DNA of 64,000 nt from Geodermatophilus nigrescens (GTDB lineage Bacteria > Actinomycetota > Actinomycetes > Mycobacteriales > Geodermatophilaceae), in NCBI RefSeq assembly GCF_900129495.1, contig NZ_FQVX01000001.1, forward strand, positions 682,001 through 746,000. Reading direction: 5' to 3'. This document shows positions 48,608-56,453 of the stretch, in pieces. Position numbers and translations under genes: made by a program. Each line of letters starts with the position of its first letter. The first letter of the stretch is position 1. Under the pieces are notes generated by a model. It did no database searches, was not told where the DNA came from, and saw only the letters and a program-made list of their open reading frames with translations.

Positions 48608-49567
48608 TCAGGCGGGGCGGGCCGCGCCGTACGCCGCCTGCCAGCCCGTGCGGGGGCGGGGGATGGGCGGGGCGGTGCGCTCGGCCGGGAGGCGGCCGGC
48701 GACGCGGTCGACGTAGAGCCGCTGCTGGTTGCGGGCGCGGACACCGCCGTCGGCGGGCACCGCGCGGCCCTCCCACACCTCGCTCATCGCCGCGTGCAGG
48801 AGGGTCAGCGCACGGGCGCGCATCTGCGAGACGCGCGACAGGGTGACGCCGAGGTCGGCGGCGATGTCGGTGAGCGACTCCCCGCCGAAGAAGTTCCGCT
48901 CCACGACCTCGTCGAGGCGGTCGGGGAGGGCGCGGATCGCGTCCTGCAGGTAGCGGGCGCGCTCGCCGCGCAGCACCGCGCGCTCGGGGGACTCGCCGGG
49001 GTCGGGCAGGTCGAGGGTGCCGCCCTCGGTGCCGGTCTCGGCGTCGATGCTGACCATGACGGCGCGGTGCACGTCGACCTGCAGCGCCTCGAGGTCCTCG
49101 CGGCGCACGCCCAGGCTCTCGGCGAGCTCCTCGCGCGTGGGCGGGCGGCCCAGGCGGATGGTCAGCGCGTCGGCGGCGGCGTCGCTGCGGCGGGCCGCGG
49201 CGCGCACCGAGCGGCTGGCCCAGTCGCCCGAGCGCAGCTCGTCGAGGACGGCGCCCTGCAGCCGGGGCAGCGCGTAGGTGGCGAAGGTGGCGCCGGCCGA
49301 CGGGTCGAACCGGCGGGCCACCTCGACCAGCGCCACCTTGGCGCAGGAGAGGAGGTCCTCGCGGCTGACGTGGCCGGGGAGGGAGATGCGCGAGGCCACC
49401 GCGTTGACGGCGAAGGAGCACAGCGGGAGGTGCTCGGTGACGATCGCCTCGACCTCTGACTCCGGGCGCACTGACTCCGGGCGCACGGACTCCGGGCGCA
49501 CGATCTCGGGGCGCACGGCCTCGGGCCGCGCGGCGGCGGGGGACAGCGGGGAGCGGGCAGCTGGCAC
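48608..49567 (-). CDS. fliA: FliA/WhiG-family sigma factor (sigma-28)
   Basis: Sigma factor of 319 residues. Region 2 about 70-120 (LPGHVSREDLLSCAKVALVEVARRFDPSAGATFATYALPRLQGAVLDELRSGDW), region 3 about 120-165 (LGRPPTREELAESLGVRREDL), region 4 about 215-265 (LPDRLDEVVERNFFGGESLTDIAADLGVTLSRVSQMRARAL). This is the FliA pattern rather than ECF. The N-terminus is Pro/Ser/Arg-rich with a PESVR repeat. GTG start at 49567 with GAGGAGGGG just upstream. Presumably reads the TCAAG-N15-RCCGAT promoters of this window. Divergent from flgN. Confidence 0.92.
   Translation of the reverse strand: MPAARSPLSPAAARPEAVRPEIVRPESVRPESVRPESEVEAIVTEHLPLCSFAVNAVASRISLPGHVSREDLLSCAKVALVEVARRFDPSAGATFATYALPRLQGAVLDELRSGDWASRSVRAAARRSDAAADALTIRLGRPPTREELAESLGVRREDLEALQVDVHRAVMVSIDAETGTEGGTLDLPDPGESPERAVLRGERARYLQDAIRALPDRLDEVVERNFFGGESLTDIAADLGVTLSRVSQMRARALTLLHAAMSEVWEGRAVPADGGVRARNQQRLYVDRVAGRLPAERTAPPIPRPRTGWQAAYGAARPA
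49448..49525. repeat. 15-bp in-frame tandem repeat in the fliA N-terminus
   Basis: Several copies of a 15-bp unit (TCCGGGCGCACTGAC-like on the plus strand) code for repeated R-P-E-S-V/E-I pentapeptides. The frame is kept, so copy-number change would only vary the disordered N-terminus. Confidence 0.75.
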
Positions 49568-49717
49568 GGTCCCCTCCTCGGCAGGGACCGCCCCCCGGAG
49601 GACGCACAACTCCTGCCAATCCTGGGAACTCGGCTTGAGGGGCTGTCGCCCGCTGCCGACGGTCTGACCGCGAGAGCGCGGACGGCGGGGACCCCCGCCG
49701 GGACACGAGGGAAGGCG

Positions 49718-50215
49718 GTGGCGGACGTGGACTTCCAGCACCTGTCGACGCTGCTGTGGCGCGAGCAGGAGCTGCTCGACCTGCTGCTGTTCAAGGCGGA
49801 GGAGAAGCAGTACCTGATCCTGTCGGGCAAGACGCGCTGGCTGGCGCGCATCGCCCACGAGATCGAGGTCGTGCTCGACCAGCTGCGCACCCTCGAGGTG
49901 GAGCGGGCCGCTGCCACCGAGGCGCTGGCCGTGCGGCTGGGCACCGGGGTCAACCCGTCGCTGCGCCAGCTCGCCGACGCCGCCCCGGCGCCGTGGAACG
50001 ACCTGCTGGCCAAGCACCACGAGGCCCTGCTGGTCCTCGTCACCGACCTGCGCAGCCTCTCCGACGCCAACCGCGAGCTGATCGAGGGCGGCCTGTCCGC
50101 GATCGGCGACGCGCTGCTGTCGGTCCGCCAGCAGCCCTCCGCCGGCACCTACGGCGCCACGGGGCGCTCGGAGCACGGGGCCACCCGCGCGGTCACCCTG
50201 GACGGAGCACTGTGA
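49718..50215 (+). CDS. flgN: flagellar export chaperone FlgN
   Basis: Helical chaperone of 165 residues for FlgK and FlgL. The pattern FQHLSTLLWREQELLDLLLFKAEEKQYLILSGKTRWLARIAHEIEVVLDQLRTLE is typical of the FlgN family. GTG start with GAGGGAAGG upstream. Its stop overlaps the flgK GTG, which fits co-regulation with its clients. Confidence 0.9.
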   Translation: MADVDFQHLSTLLWREQELLDLLLFKAEEKQYLILSGKTRWLARIAHEIEVVLDQLRTLEVERAAATEALAVRLGTGVNPSLRQLADAAPAPWNDLLAKHHEALLVLVTDLRSLSDANRELIEGGLSAIGDALLSVRQQPSAGTYGATGRSEHGATRAVTLDGAL

Positions 50216-51630
50216 GCACCTTCTCTGGCCTCAACACCGCGTCGACGGCGCTGTGGGCCGCCCAGCGCGGCCTCGACGTCACCGGTCAGAACATCGCCAA
50301 CGTCAACACCGCCGGCTACTCCCGCCAGCGGGTGGACCAGGTCGCGATGGGCGGCACCGCCGTCCCCGCCGTGCACTCGGTGAGCACCGCCGTCGACGGC
50401 GGCGTCAACGCCGACCAGGTGCGCCGCGTCCGCGACGCGCTGCTGGAGGCCCGCGGCCACCTCGAGACGTCGAAGACCGCGCAGCTGGCCGCCGAGAGCG
50501 CCGCGCTGTCCGGCGTCGAGGACGCCTTCCGCGAGCCCGGCGACAGCGGCATCCAGAGCATGCTGGCCGACGTCTGGTCGAGCCTGTCGGAGCTGTCCGG
50601 CCGCCCGACCACCCTCGCCTCGCGCAGCCAGGTGCTCGAGCGCCTCGACACGCTCGCCGACGGCGTGCGCACCACCCGCGCCTCGCTCGACCAGCAGTGG
50701 GACCAGACCCGCGACGGCGTCTCCGCGCTGGTCACCGAGGTCAACACCTCGGCCGCCTCGATCGCCGAGCTCAACGTCGCGATCCGGCAGGCGACCCTGT
50801 CCGGGCTGCCGACCAACGAGCTCTCCGACCGCCGCGACGCCCTGGTCGTGAAGCTGTCGGAGGCCGTCGGCGCGGTCGCCGTGCCGCGGGCCGACGGCGT
50901 CGTCGACGTGACCGTCGGCGGCACCGCGCTGGTGGCCGGCGGCGAGGCGGTCCGCGTCCGGCTGGCCGGGTCGACCGGTCCCGACGGCGTCGGCACCGAC
51001 GCGCCGCGGCTGGAGACCGACCCGGGCGGCACGACGCTGCGCCCCGGCGGCACCGCGGCCGGCCAGATCACCGCGCTGACCTCCACCCTCCCCGCCTACC
51101 GGGGCCGGCTCGACGAGTTCGCCCGGTCCCTGGCCACGACGTTCAACACCGCCCACGCGGCCGGCTTCGACAGCACCGGCGCCGCCGGCGGTGTGCTGTT
51201 CGACGACGGCGCGGGCGGCACCGCCGTCACCGCCGCGAACCTCACCCTGCGGCTGACCGACCCGGCGCGCTTCGCCGCCTCGGGCACCGACCCGGCCACC
51301 GTCGGCGGCGCCGTCGCCGCCGACGGGAGGAACGCCGACGCCATGTTCCGGCTGAGCCTGCAGCCCGGTGGCCTCGACGCCGGCTACCGCGAGCTCGTGG
51401 TCGCCCTCGGGGTGCAGTCCTCCGTGGCCACCCGCGACCTCGAGGTCCAGCAGGTGGTGTCGGCCCAGGTCGACGCCGCCCGCGAGTCGGTGTCCGGGGT
51501 CAACCTCGACGAGGAGATGACCAACATGCTCTCGTTCCAGCACGCCTACAGCGCCGCCGCGCGCATGGTGAGCGCCATCGACCAGGCGCTGGACACGCTC
51601 ATCAACCGCACCGGCCTCGTGGGGCGGTGA
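50212..51630 (+). CDS. flgK: flagellar hook-associated protein FlgK
   Basis: Hook-filament junction protein of 472 residues. N-terminal signature FSGLNTASTALWAAQRGLDVTGQNIANVNTAGYSRQRVDQVA and the C-terminal ESVSGVNLDEEMTNMLSFQHAYSAAARMVSAIDQALDTL. Between them is the usual FlgK middle (SELSGRPTTLASRSQVLERLDTLADG). GTG start, 4-bp overlap with flgN. Confidence 0.96.
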   Translation: MSTFSGLNTASTALWAAQRGLDVTGQNIANVNTAGYSRQRVDQVAMGGTAVPAVHSVSTAVDGGVNADQVRRVRDALLEARGHLETSKTAQLAAESAALSGVEDAFREPGDSGIQSMLADVWSSLSELSGRPTTLASRSQVLERLDTLADGVRTTRASLDQQWDQTRDGVSALVTEVNTSAASIAELNVAIRQATLSGLPTNELSDRRDALVVKLSEAVGAVAVPRADGVVDVTVGGTALVAGGEAVRVRLAGSTGPDGVGTDAPRLETDPGGTTLRPGGTAAGQITALTSTLPAYRGRLDEFARSLATTFNTAHAAGFDSTGAAGGVLFDDGAGGTAVTAANLTLRLTDPARFAASGTDPATVGGAVAADGRNADAMFRLSLQPGGLDAGYRELVVALGVQSSVATRDLEVQQVVSAQVDAARESVSGVNLDEEMTNMLSFQHAYSAAARMVSAIDQALDTLINRTGLVGR

Positions 51631-51635
51631 CCTGA

Positions 51636-52538
51636 GTGCGCATCACGCAGCGCGCCGTCGCCCAGACGGCGCTCCAGGGCCTCAACCGCAACCTCGCCGA
51701 GGTCGGCCGGCTCAACCAGCAGCTCACCTCCGGCAAGCTGGTCAGCAAGCCGTCGGACTCACCGACCGGGGTCAACCGGGCGATGCAGATCCGGCAGGAC
51801 CAGGCCGCGACCGTCCAGTACGCGCGCAACGTCTCCGACGCGCAGGGCCGGCTGGAGACCACCGACTCCGCGCTCGGCACCGTCATCGAGCAGGTCCGCC
51901 GGGTGCAGACGCTCACCCTGCGCGCCGCCAACGAGGGCGCGATGAGCGAGAGCAGCCGCACCGCGATCGCCACCGAGATGCGGTCGATCCGCGAGAGCCT
52001 CATCGGGGTCGCCAACACGACCATCGACGGCCAGCCGGTGTTCGGCGGCGTCACCACCGGCGCGCTGGCCTACAACGCCGACGGCACCTACGCCGGCATC
52101 GGCGGGACGGGCACCGTCCCGGTCGTGCCGCAGATGCGCCGCATCTCCGCCAACGAGGAGGTGCGCGTCGACGTCACCGGGCCCGAGGCCTTCGGCGACC
52201 CGGCCGGCGGCGACCTGTTCGCGCTGGTCGCCTCGATCGCCGACGACGTCGTCGGGGACACCGACGCGCTGCCGGGGCACATCGCCTCGCTCGACGGCGC
52301 GATGGACCGCCTGCTCAACGCGATCTCCGGCGTCGGCGCCCGCGCCACCCGGATCGAGACCGCCGCGCAGGTCAACACCGACCGCCAGCTGCAGCTCAAG
52401 GGCCAGCTCGCCGGCGTCGAGGACATCGACCTGCCGAAGACGATCATGGAGCTCAACATGGTCCAGACGAGCTACCAGGCGGCGCTCTCGGCGACCGCGA
52501 AGATCATCCAGCCGACGCTCGTGGACTTCCTCGCATGA
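51636..52538 (+). CDS. flgL: flagellar hook-associated protein FlgL
   Basis: Junction protein of 300 residues, flagellin-related. It begins RITQRAVAQTALQGLNRNLAEVGRLNQQLTSGKLVSKPSDSPTGVNRAMQIR and ends in LPKTIMELNMVQTSYQAALSATAKIIQPTLVDFL. GTG start 5 nt after flgK. The 3' end overlaps fliW by 4 bp. Confidence 0.96.
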   Translation: MRITQRAVAQTALQGLNRNLAEVGRLNQQLTSGKLVSKPSDSPTGVNRAMQIRQDQAATVQYARNVSDAQGRLETTDSALGTVIEQVRRVQTLTLRAANEGAMSESSRTAIATEMRSIRESLIGVANTTIDGQPVFGGVTTGALAYNADGTYAGIGGTGTVPVVPQMRRISANEEVRVDVTGPEAFGDPAGGDLFALVASIADDVVGDTDALPGHIASLDGAMDRLLNAISGVGARATRIETAAQVNTDRQLQLKGQLAGVEDIDLPKTIMELNMVQTSYQAALSATAKIIQPTLVDFLA

Positions 52539-52930
52539 CGCTCGCCCCGGTCGTCACGATGCCGCTGCTCGGCATGGTGGCCCCCCTGCCCGGCTTCCGC
52601 GACTACGTGCTCGTCACGGCCGACGGGGACGGCCTGCTGTTCTGGCTGCAGTCGATGGACGCCGACGGTCCGCGGTTCCTGGCCATCCCCCCGGCCCGGT
52701 ACTTCCCGGACTACGCGCCCGCCCTGCCCCGGCAGGTGCTGGCCGACCTCGACCTCGACGACGCCGCCGACGCCACGCTGCTGGCGCTGGTGACCGTCCC
52801 GGCGGAGGGCGTCGCGCACGCGACGGCGAACCTCCGCGCACCGGTCGTGCTCAACCCGGCGAACTGGCGGGCGGCCCAGGTGCTGCTGCCCGACAGCCGT
52901 CATCCGATCCGGCGTCCCCTGCGCCGATAG
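52535..52930 (+). CDS. fliW: flagellar assembly factor FliW
   Basis: Protein of 131 residues that binds flagellin and CsrA, so that free flagellin releases CsrA to repress fliC translation. Conserved segments: MPLLGMVAPLPGFRDYVLV, FWLQSMDADGPRFLAI, ADLDLDDAADATLLALVTVPAEGVAHATANLRAPVVLNPANWRAAQVLLPDSRHPIRRPL. Next to csrA and overlapping flgL, the classical Gram-positive layout. Confidence 0.96.
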   Translation: MTLAPVVTMPLLGMVAPLPGFRDYVLVTADGDGLLFWLQSMDADGPRFLAIPPARYFPDYAPALPRQVLADLDLDDAADATLLALVTVPAEGVAHATANLRAPVVLNPANWRAAQVLLPDSRHPIRRPLRR

Positions 52931-53014
52931 GAAGAGGGAGCGGCACCGCCGTTCCGATCCCCGCCCCCGGCGGGTATGCCACGGAGGCCAACACACACCC
53001 ATGGAGGGGTACCC

Positions 53015-53335
53015 GTGCTCACTCTCACCCGCAGCGTCGGCGAGACCATCCGCATCGGCGACGACATCGAGGTCCACGTCGTCGAGGTCCGGGGCGGCAC
53101 CGTCCGCCTCGGCTTCAAGGCCCCCCGCGAGGTGACCATCCACCGCGAGGAGGTCTACCGGCAGATCGCCGAGGCCAACCTGCTCGCCGCCCAGGTCACC
53201 GCCGACACGCTGGGCGCCCTCGCCGCCTTCGCGCCGGCCCCCGCGAGCGGCCCGGCGACCGGCGCCGGCGCCCCGGAGGCCCCGGCCGCGGAGCCCGTCG
53301 CGCAGCCCGCCCCGCCGGAGGCGCGCGGGCGCTGA
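53015..53335 (+). CDS. csrA: carbon storage regulator CsrA with extended C-terminus
   Basis: RNA-binding translational repressor. The core (about 1-55) is canonical: LTLTRSVGETIRIGDDIEVHVVEVRGGTVRLGFKAPREVTIHREEVY. The protein continues to 106 residues with an Ala/Pro-rich tail (AAFAPAPASGPATGAGAPEAPAAEPV), where most CsrA proteins end near 60-75. GTG start fixed by GGAGGGG just upstream (53003-53009). It would act on the AAGGAGG leader of fliC. Confidence 0.94.
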   Translation: MLTLTRSVGETIRIGDDIEVHVVEVRGGTVRLGFKAPREVTIHREEVYRQIAEANLLAAQVTADTLGALAAFAPAPASGPATGAGAPEAPAAEPVAQPAPPEARGR

Positions 53336-53348
53336 ACGACTCGCACGG

Positions 53349-53397
53349 ACGGCGGGTCCGCGTCTCGGCAACTCTCGCCGGTGCGCGGACCCGCCGT
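53349..53397 (+). terminator. terminator after csrA
   Basis: 14-bp perfect arms (53349-53362 and 53384-53397) with a 21-nt loop, 14 bp past the csrA stop. Confidence 0.7.
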
Positions 53398-53488
53398 ACC
53401 GTCCTCCCCGTCCGCGAGGGCAAGACCTGACGAAGGTCGCCCCGCACATTGCGCAGCACACGGCGAGTTGTGTGCCCGTCACCGTCCG

Positions 53489-53513
53489 CTCATGCGACAG
53501 AGTTGCCCCCGAG
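53489..53513 (+). promoter_or_regulatory. weak FliA-type promoter before the unknown gene cassette
   Basis: CTCA (53489-53492), 15-nt spacer, CCCGAG (53508-53513). It resembles CTCA-N15-17-GCCGAA promoters described for actinoplanete FliA, but two -10 bases differ. Confidence 0.3.
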
Positions 53514-53529
53514 CACGACACAGGGGGCG

Positions 53530-53952
53530 ATGGAGATGCAGCAGAGCGTGATGGCAGAGACCCAGCAGGCCGACGAGACCGTGGTGGTCCACGTCCAGCT
53601 GCGGCCGCGGCGCGGGTCCACCCGGCGCTGCCTGGCCGAGCTGTCGGCCCTGGCCGCCGCGCACCCGGCCGTCGCCTTCGCGATCACCGGCCTCGCCAAG
53701 GACGAGCGCGTCGTCCGCGTGACCGTCGGCGTCGAGCTGGGCCCGCGCGAGGCGATCGCGCGCTTCTCCCCGCAGGCGCAGGCCGCCTACGCCTTCGTCA
53801 GCGACGTCTTCACGGTCCTCTACGACCACATGCCGGTCTACGCCGCCGAGCCCGCTCCCGCCGAGCGCGCCGCGGCCGAGGCCCTGCTGCACGCCGGCGA
53901 CCCCGGCCTCGCCCCGGCCCTGCCGGCGCACGCCGAGCGCGTCCCCGCGTAA
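53530..53952 (+). CDS. conserved protein of unknown function, first gene of sigma-like cassette
   Basis: Protein of 140 residues. The core (about 18-95) looks like a small alpha-beta (ferredoxin/ACT-like) fold: TVVVHVQLRPRRGSTRRCLAELSALAAAHPAVAFAITGLAKDERVVRVTVGVELG, then PQAQAAYAFVSDVFTVLYDHMPVY. The tail is Ala/Pro-rich. ATG at 53530 follows AGGGGG; ATGs at 53536 and 53551 are alternatives. It precedes the sigma-like gene by 54 nt. No known family recognised; could be a partner or anti-sigma-type regulator. Confidence 0.75.
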   Translation: MEMQQSVMAETQQADETVVVHVQLRPRRGSTRRCLAELSALAAAHPAVAFAITGLAKDERVVRVTVGVELGPREAIARFSPQAQAAYAFVSDVFTVLYDHMPVYAAEPAPAERAAAEALLHAGDPGLAPALPAHAERVPA

Positions 53953-54006
53953 CGCGGCCCCCCTTCCCCGGCCGACGCCTTCCCCGCGATCGACTTGGAG
54001 TTCCCG

Positions 54007-55125
54007 GTGAGCACCCTCGCGACCGACCCGACCACCGCCGACCGGCCCGCCGACTCCGGCGCCGACGCCCCCGGCCGCGCGCCGCTCGTCTTCGGCGGCG
54101 TCCCCGAGGCCGAGGGTTTCGCGGCCGTCCCGATCACCGCCCGCGACCGCGTGCACTTCCGCGTGGACCGCGACCTGCCGCTCGCCGAGTTCCGCGCCGA
54201 CCTGCCCGACGGCGTCACGGTCAGCCACGACGAGGGCGAGGGCCTGTACCGGGTCGACGGCCCGTGCGGGCAGGGCCAGGTGCTCGCCGACTGGATCCGC
54301 GCCTGGTGCGCCGGCCGCGACATCGGCACCGTGGGCCTGCGCGCCGAGGCGGCCGTCCGCCGCCGCGCGCCCCGCGACCTGCCGCCGGCCTTCCTCGAGG
54401 ACCTGTGCCGGCACTACCAGCCGCTGAGCCTCAAGCGGCTGCAGCGCAACGCCAGCACCCTGCGCATGCACGTGCCCGACCCCGACGACCTCTACCAGCA
54501 GGTCGCCGAGTGGGTCCTCAAGGCGGTCGGCCAGTACGACGAGACCAAGGGCGTCCCGTTCGGCGCGTTCCTGGCCACCCAGCTGTCCAAGTGGGTGCAC
54601 GACCTGGGCCGCAGCGCCCACGGCCGCACCGCCGCCGACACCGAGAACCGGCAGCAGAAGGCGCTGGCCGCCTTCCAGGCCGAGCACCAGCGCCGGCCCA
54701 GCGAGCGCGAGCTCGCCGAGTACATGGGGCAGAGCGTCGCCACGCTGCGCCGCAACTCGCAGACCGTCGCCACCCTCAACGGGCTGCGCAACCTGCAGTC
54801 GCTCGACGGCGGTCCCGACGGCGCGGCCGAGGTGCTCGTGCCCGACAGCGACGAGGCGCCCGACCAGATCATGGACGAGGCCGACCAGACGCTGCTGTCG
54901 CACGCGCTGACCGCCGCCTGCGCCCCCGACCCCACCGCCGCCCGCGGCCAGCGCGCCGCGCAGCCGAACGTGCTCGGCTGGGCCACCTGGTACCTGACGA
55001 CCTGGGGCGGGCAGACGAAGACCCAGGTCTCGGCCGACCTCGGCACCTCGGTCCGGAACATGAACGTCCACGCCGACCGCGTCGAGCGCGCCCTCAAGGA
55101 CCGGCTCACCGAGCTCTCCGAGTGA
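54007..55125 (+). CDS. divergent sigma-70-like protein with long N-terminal extension
   Basis: Protein of 372 residues. Its C-terminal two thirds keep the layout of a FliA-like sigma: region 2-like (about 155-205, PDDLYQQVAEWVLKAVGQYDETKGVPFGAFLATQLSKWV), region 3-like (about 222-250, HQRRPSERELAEYMGQSVATL), and a region-4-like helix-turn-helix near the end (about 325-365, WGGQTKTQVSADLGTSVRNMN). Polymerase-contact residues of region 2 are altered. The first 150 residues are unique (FGGVPEAEGFAAVPI ... PCGQGQVLADWIRAWCAGRDIG). The GTG at 54007 has GGAG 6 nt before it. May be an alternative sigma or a sigma-derived regulator of motility. Confidence 0.72.
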   Translation: MSTLATDPTTADRPADSGADAPGRAPLVFGGVPEAEGFAAVPITARDRVHFRVDRDLPLAEFRADLPDGVTVSHDEGEGLYRVDGPCGQGQVLADWIRAWCAGRDIGTVGLRAEAAVRRRAPRDLPPAFLEDLCRHYQPLSLKRLQRNASTLRMHVPDPDDLYQQVAEWVLKAVGQYDETKGVPFGAFLATQLSKWVHDLGRSAHGRTAADTENRQQKALAAFQAEHQRRPSERELAEYMGQSVATLRRNSQTVATLNGLRNLQSLDGGPDGAAEVLVPDSDEAPDQIMDEADQTLLSHALTAACAPDPTAARGQRAAQPNVLGWATWYLTTWGGQTKTQVSADLGTSVRNMNVHADRVERALKDRLTELSE

Positions 55126-55277
55126 CGCGCGGGTAAACGGCACGGAGGAGTCCGCTTCCACCGGGTCCATCCCGGCGCCGGACTGCCGATGTAGGAGACG
55201 CAAGACCACGGGGCCCCGCCGACGTGCCGCACGAGCCGGCCGGGCGGACCCGTGGGCACCGACGGGGAGGGGAAGCG

Positions 55278-55619
55278 GTGAGCGTGCTGCCTGCGGGTGA
55301 CCCGGCCGTCGTCCTGCTCCCGCACTGGCTGTCGGGCGACGACCGCGAGGAGCTCGCCGGCGTCGTCCGCGCCGAGCTGGCCGCCGGCCTCCTGCACCCG
55401 GTCGCCGCGGTGCACCTCGCCGACGTGCTCACCGAGCTCCACGTGGCCGCCGCCCGCGACGCGGTCTGGCCCGCGCCCGCCGCCCGGGTCCGCCGGGTGA
55501 CCGGCTGGGCCGACGACGTCCTGCCCGTGCGGCTGTCGGCCGCCGAGCACGCCAGCGTGCTGGCCCTCGGGTCGCTGTCCGCGCCGCTGCGCGCCACGCT
55601 CGCCGGGCGCCGCGCGTGA
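55278..55619 (+). CDS. small protein of unknown function in the sigma-like cassette
   Basis: Protein of 113 residues, helical and Ala/Leu/Val-rich (VVLLPHWLSGDDREELAGVVRAELAAGLLHPVAAVHLADVLTELHVAAARDAVW). GTG start set by AGGGGAAG just upstream. Its stop overlaps the next GTG by 4 bp. It lies 152 nt after the sigma-like gene. No family recognised. Confidence 0.65.
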   Translation: MSVLPAGDPAVVLLPHWLSGDDREELAGVVRAELAAGLLHPVAAVHLADVLTELHVAAARDAVWPAPAARVRRVTGWADDVLPVRLSAAEHASVLALGSLSAPLRATLAGRRA

Positions 55620-56380
55620 GGCCGGAGCGCCCCGCCCGCGCCTCCGCCGGGCTGCTCGCCCGGCTGCGGCCGGCCCCCGTCGCCGTCGACGACGTCCGGG
55701 CCGCCGCCGCCGCGGTGCTGCCCGGCCTCGCCACCGGCGGCCTGCGCGCCGCCGTGCTGAGCGACCCGGCCCGCGGCCCGGTGCTGGTCCTCGCCGAGGA
55801 CGAGCGCCGCACCCGGCTGTCGCTGCGCGACCTCGCCGAGGACATGACCGACGCCGGCGTCGCCCCGACCCCCGACGGCGTCGGCGAGGCGCTGACCCGC
55901 GTGGTCGCCCGCCGCCCGGTGACCGACGGGGCCGCCCTGCGCGCCGGCGTCGCCGTCCTGGACTGGACCGACGACGGGCGGTCGGCCGTCGGCTGGCGGG
56001 TCGTCGTCCGCCGCGGTGAGCGCACCGTGGCGTGGACGCCGTCGGACCGCGCCGACGCCGCCGTCGTCACCCGCACCCGCGCCGACGCCACGGCCCGCGC
56101 GGCCGACGCCGGGGGCGTGCTGCGGGTGGAGGGCCCGGTGGCGCTGTGGTCGCACCCCGGCGCCCCGATGCTGGCCACCGCCGCGCTCGCCGCGCCCGAG
56201 CGGCTGCTCGGGCGGATCGCCGACGCCGGCCTGCGGCTGCGCGAGCCCCAGGTGGTCGTGACTCCGATGAGCCCGGTGGCCTGCGCCGCCGAGGGCGTGG
56301 CCGACCGGCTCGCCGGGCTCACCGGGGAGGCCTGCGTGCGCCTGCCCTGGTCGGGCCTCGCCGCCCTCCGCTGGCTCTGA
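55616..56380 (+). CDS. protein of unknown function, last gene of the cassette
   Basis: Protein of 254 residues, alpha-beta in pattern (LRAAVLSDPARGPVLVLAEDERRTRLSLRDLAEDM, VGWRVVVRRGERTVAWTPSDRADAAVV, ending RLPWSGLAALRWL). No signal peptide or membrane helix. GTG start coupled to the 113-residue gene. No function assigned. A terminator follows. Confidence 0.65.
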   Translation: MRPERPARASAGLLARLRPAPVAVDDVRAAAAAVLPGLATGGLRAAVLSDPARGPVLVLAEDERRTRLSLRDLAEDMTDAGVAPTPDGVGEALTRVVARRPVTDGAALRAGVAVLDWTDDGRSAVGWRVVVRRGERTVAWTPSDRADAAVVTRTRADATARAADAGGVLRVEGPVALWSHPGAPMLATAALAAPERLLGRIADAGLRLREPQVVVTPMSPVACAAEGVADRLAGLTGEACVRLPWSGLAALRWL

Positions 56381-56390
56381 ACGAGGCATG

Positions 56391-56437
56391 GGAAGCTCTG
56401 CCCACGTCCTGCGCGCCAGGACGTGCGGACAGCTTCC
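56391..56437. terminator. bidirectional two-part hairpin
   Basis: Inner 9-bp stem CACGTCCTG/CAGGACGTG (56403-56411 and 56417-56425) nested in an outer 7-bp stem GGAAGCT/AGCTTCC (56391-56397 and 56431-56437), between convergent genes. Its sequence differs from the dispersed palindromes at 1.7, 12.5 and 13.6 kb. Confidence 0.75.
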
Positions 56438-56453
56438 TCTGCCTGGTCCTTCC

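Noticed and set aside
49448..49525. 15-bp repeats in fliA and QYGQQ repeats at 62.8-63.0 kb as a CRISPR array
   Set aside because: Both are in-frame coding repeats without unique spacers, and no cas gene is present.
49635..49660. TTGAG-N15-GCCGAC before flgN as a further FliA promoter
   Set aside because: The -35 lacks the TCA core seen in the other boxes and the -10 ends in C; too weak to annotate, though the spacing fits.
55160..55200. GCCGAT at about 55187 as a FliA promoter for the 113-residue gene
   Set aside because: The base stretch 15 nt upstream reads GTCCA rather than TCAAG; match is too poor.
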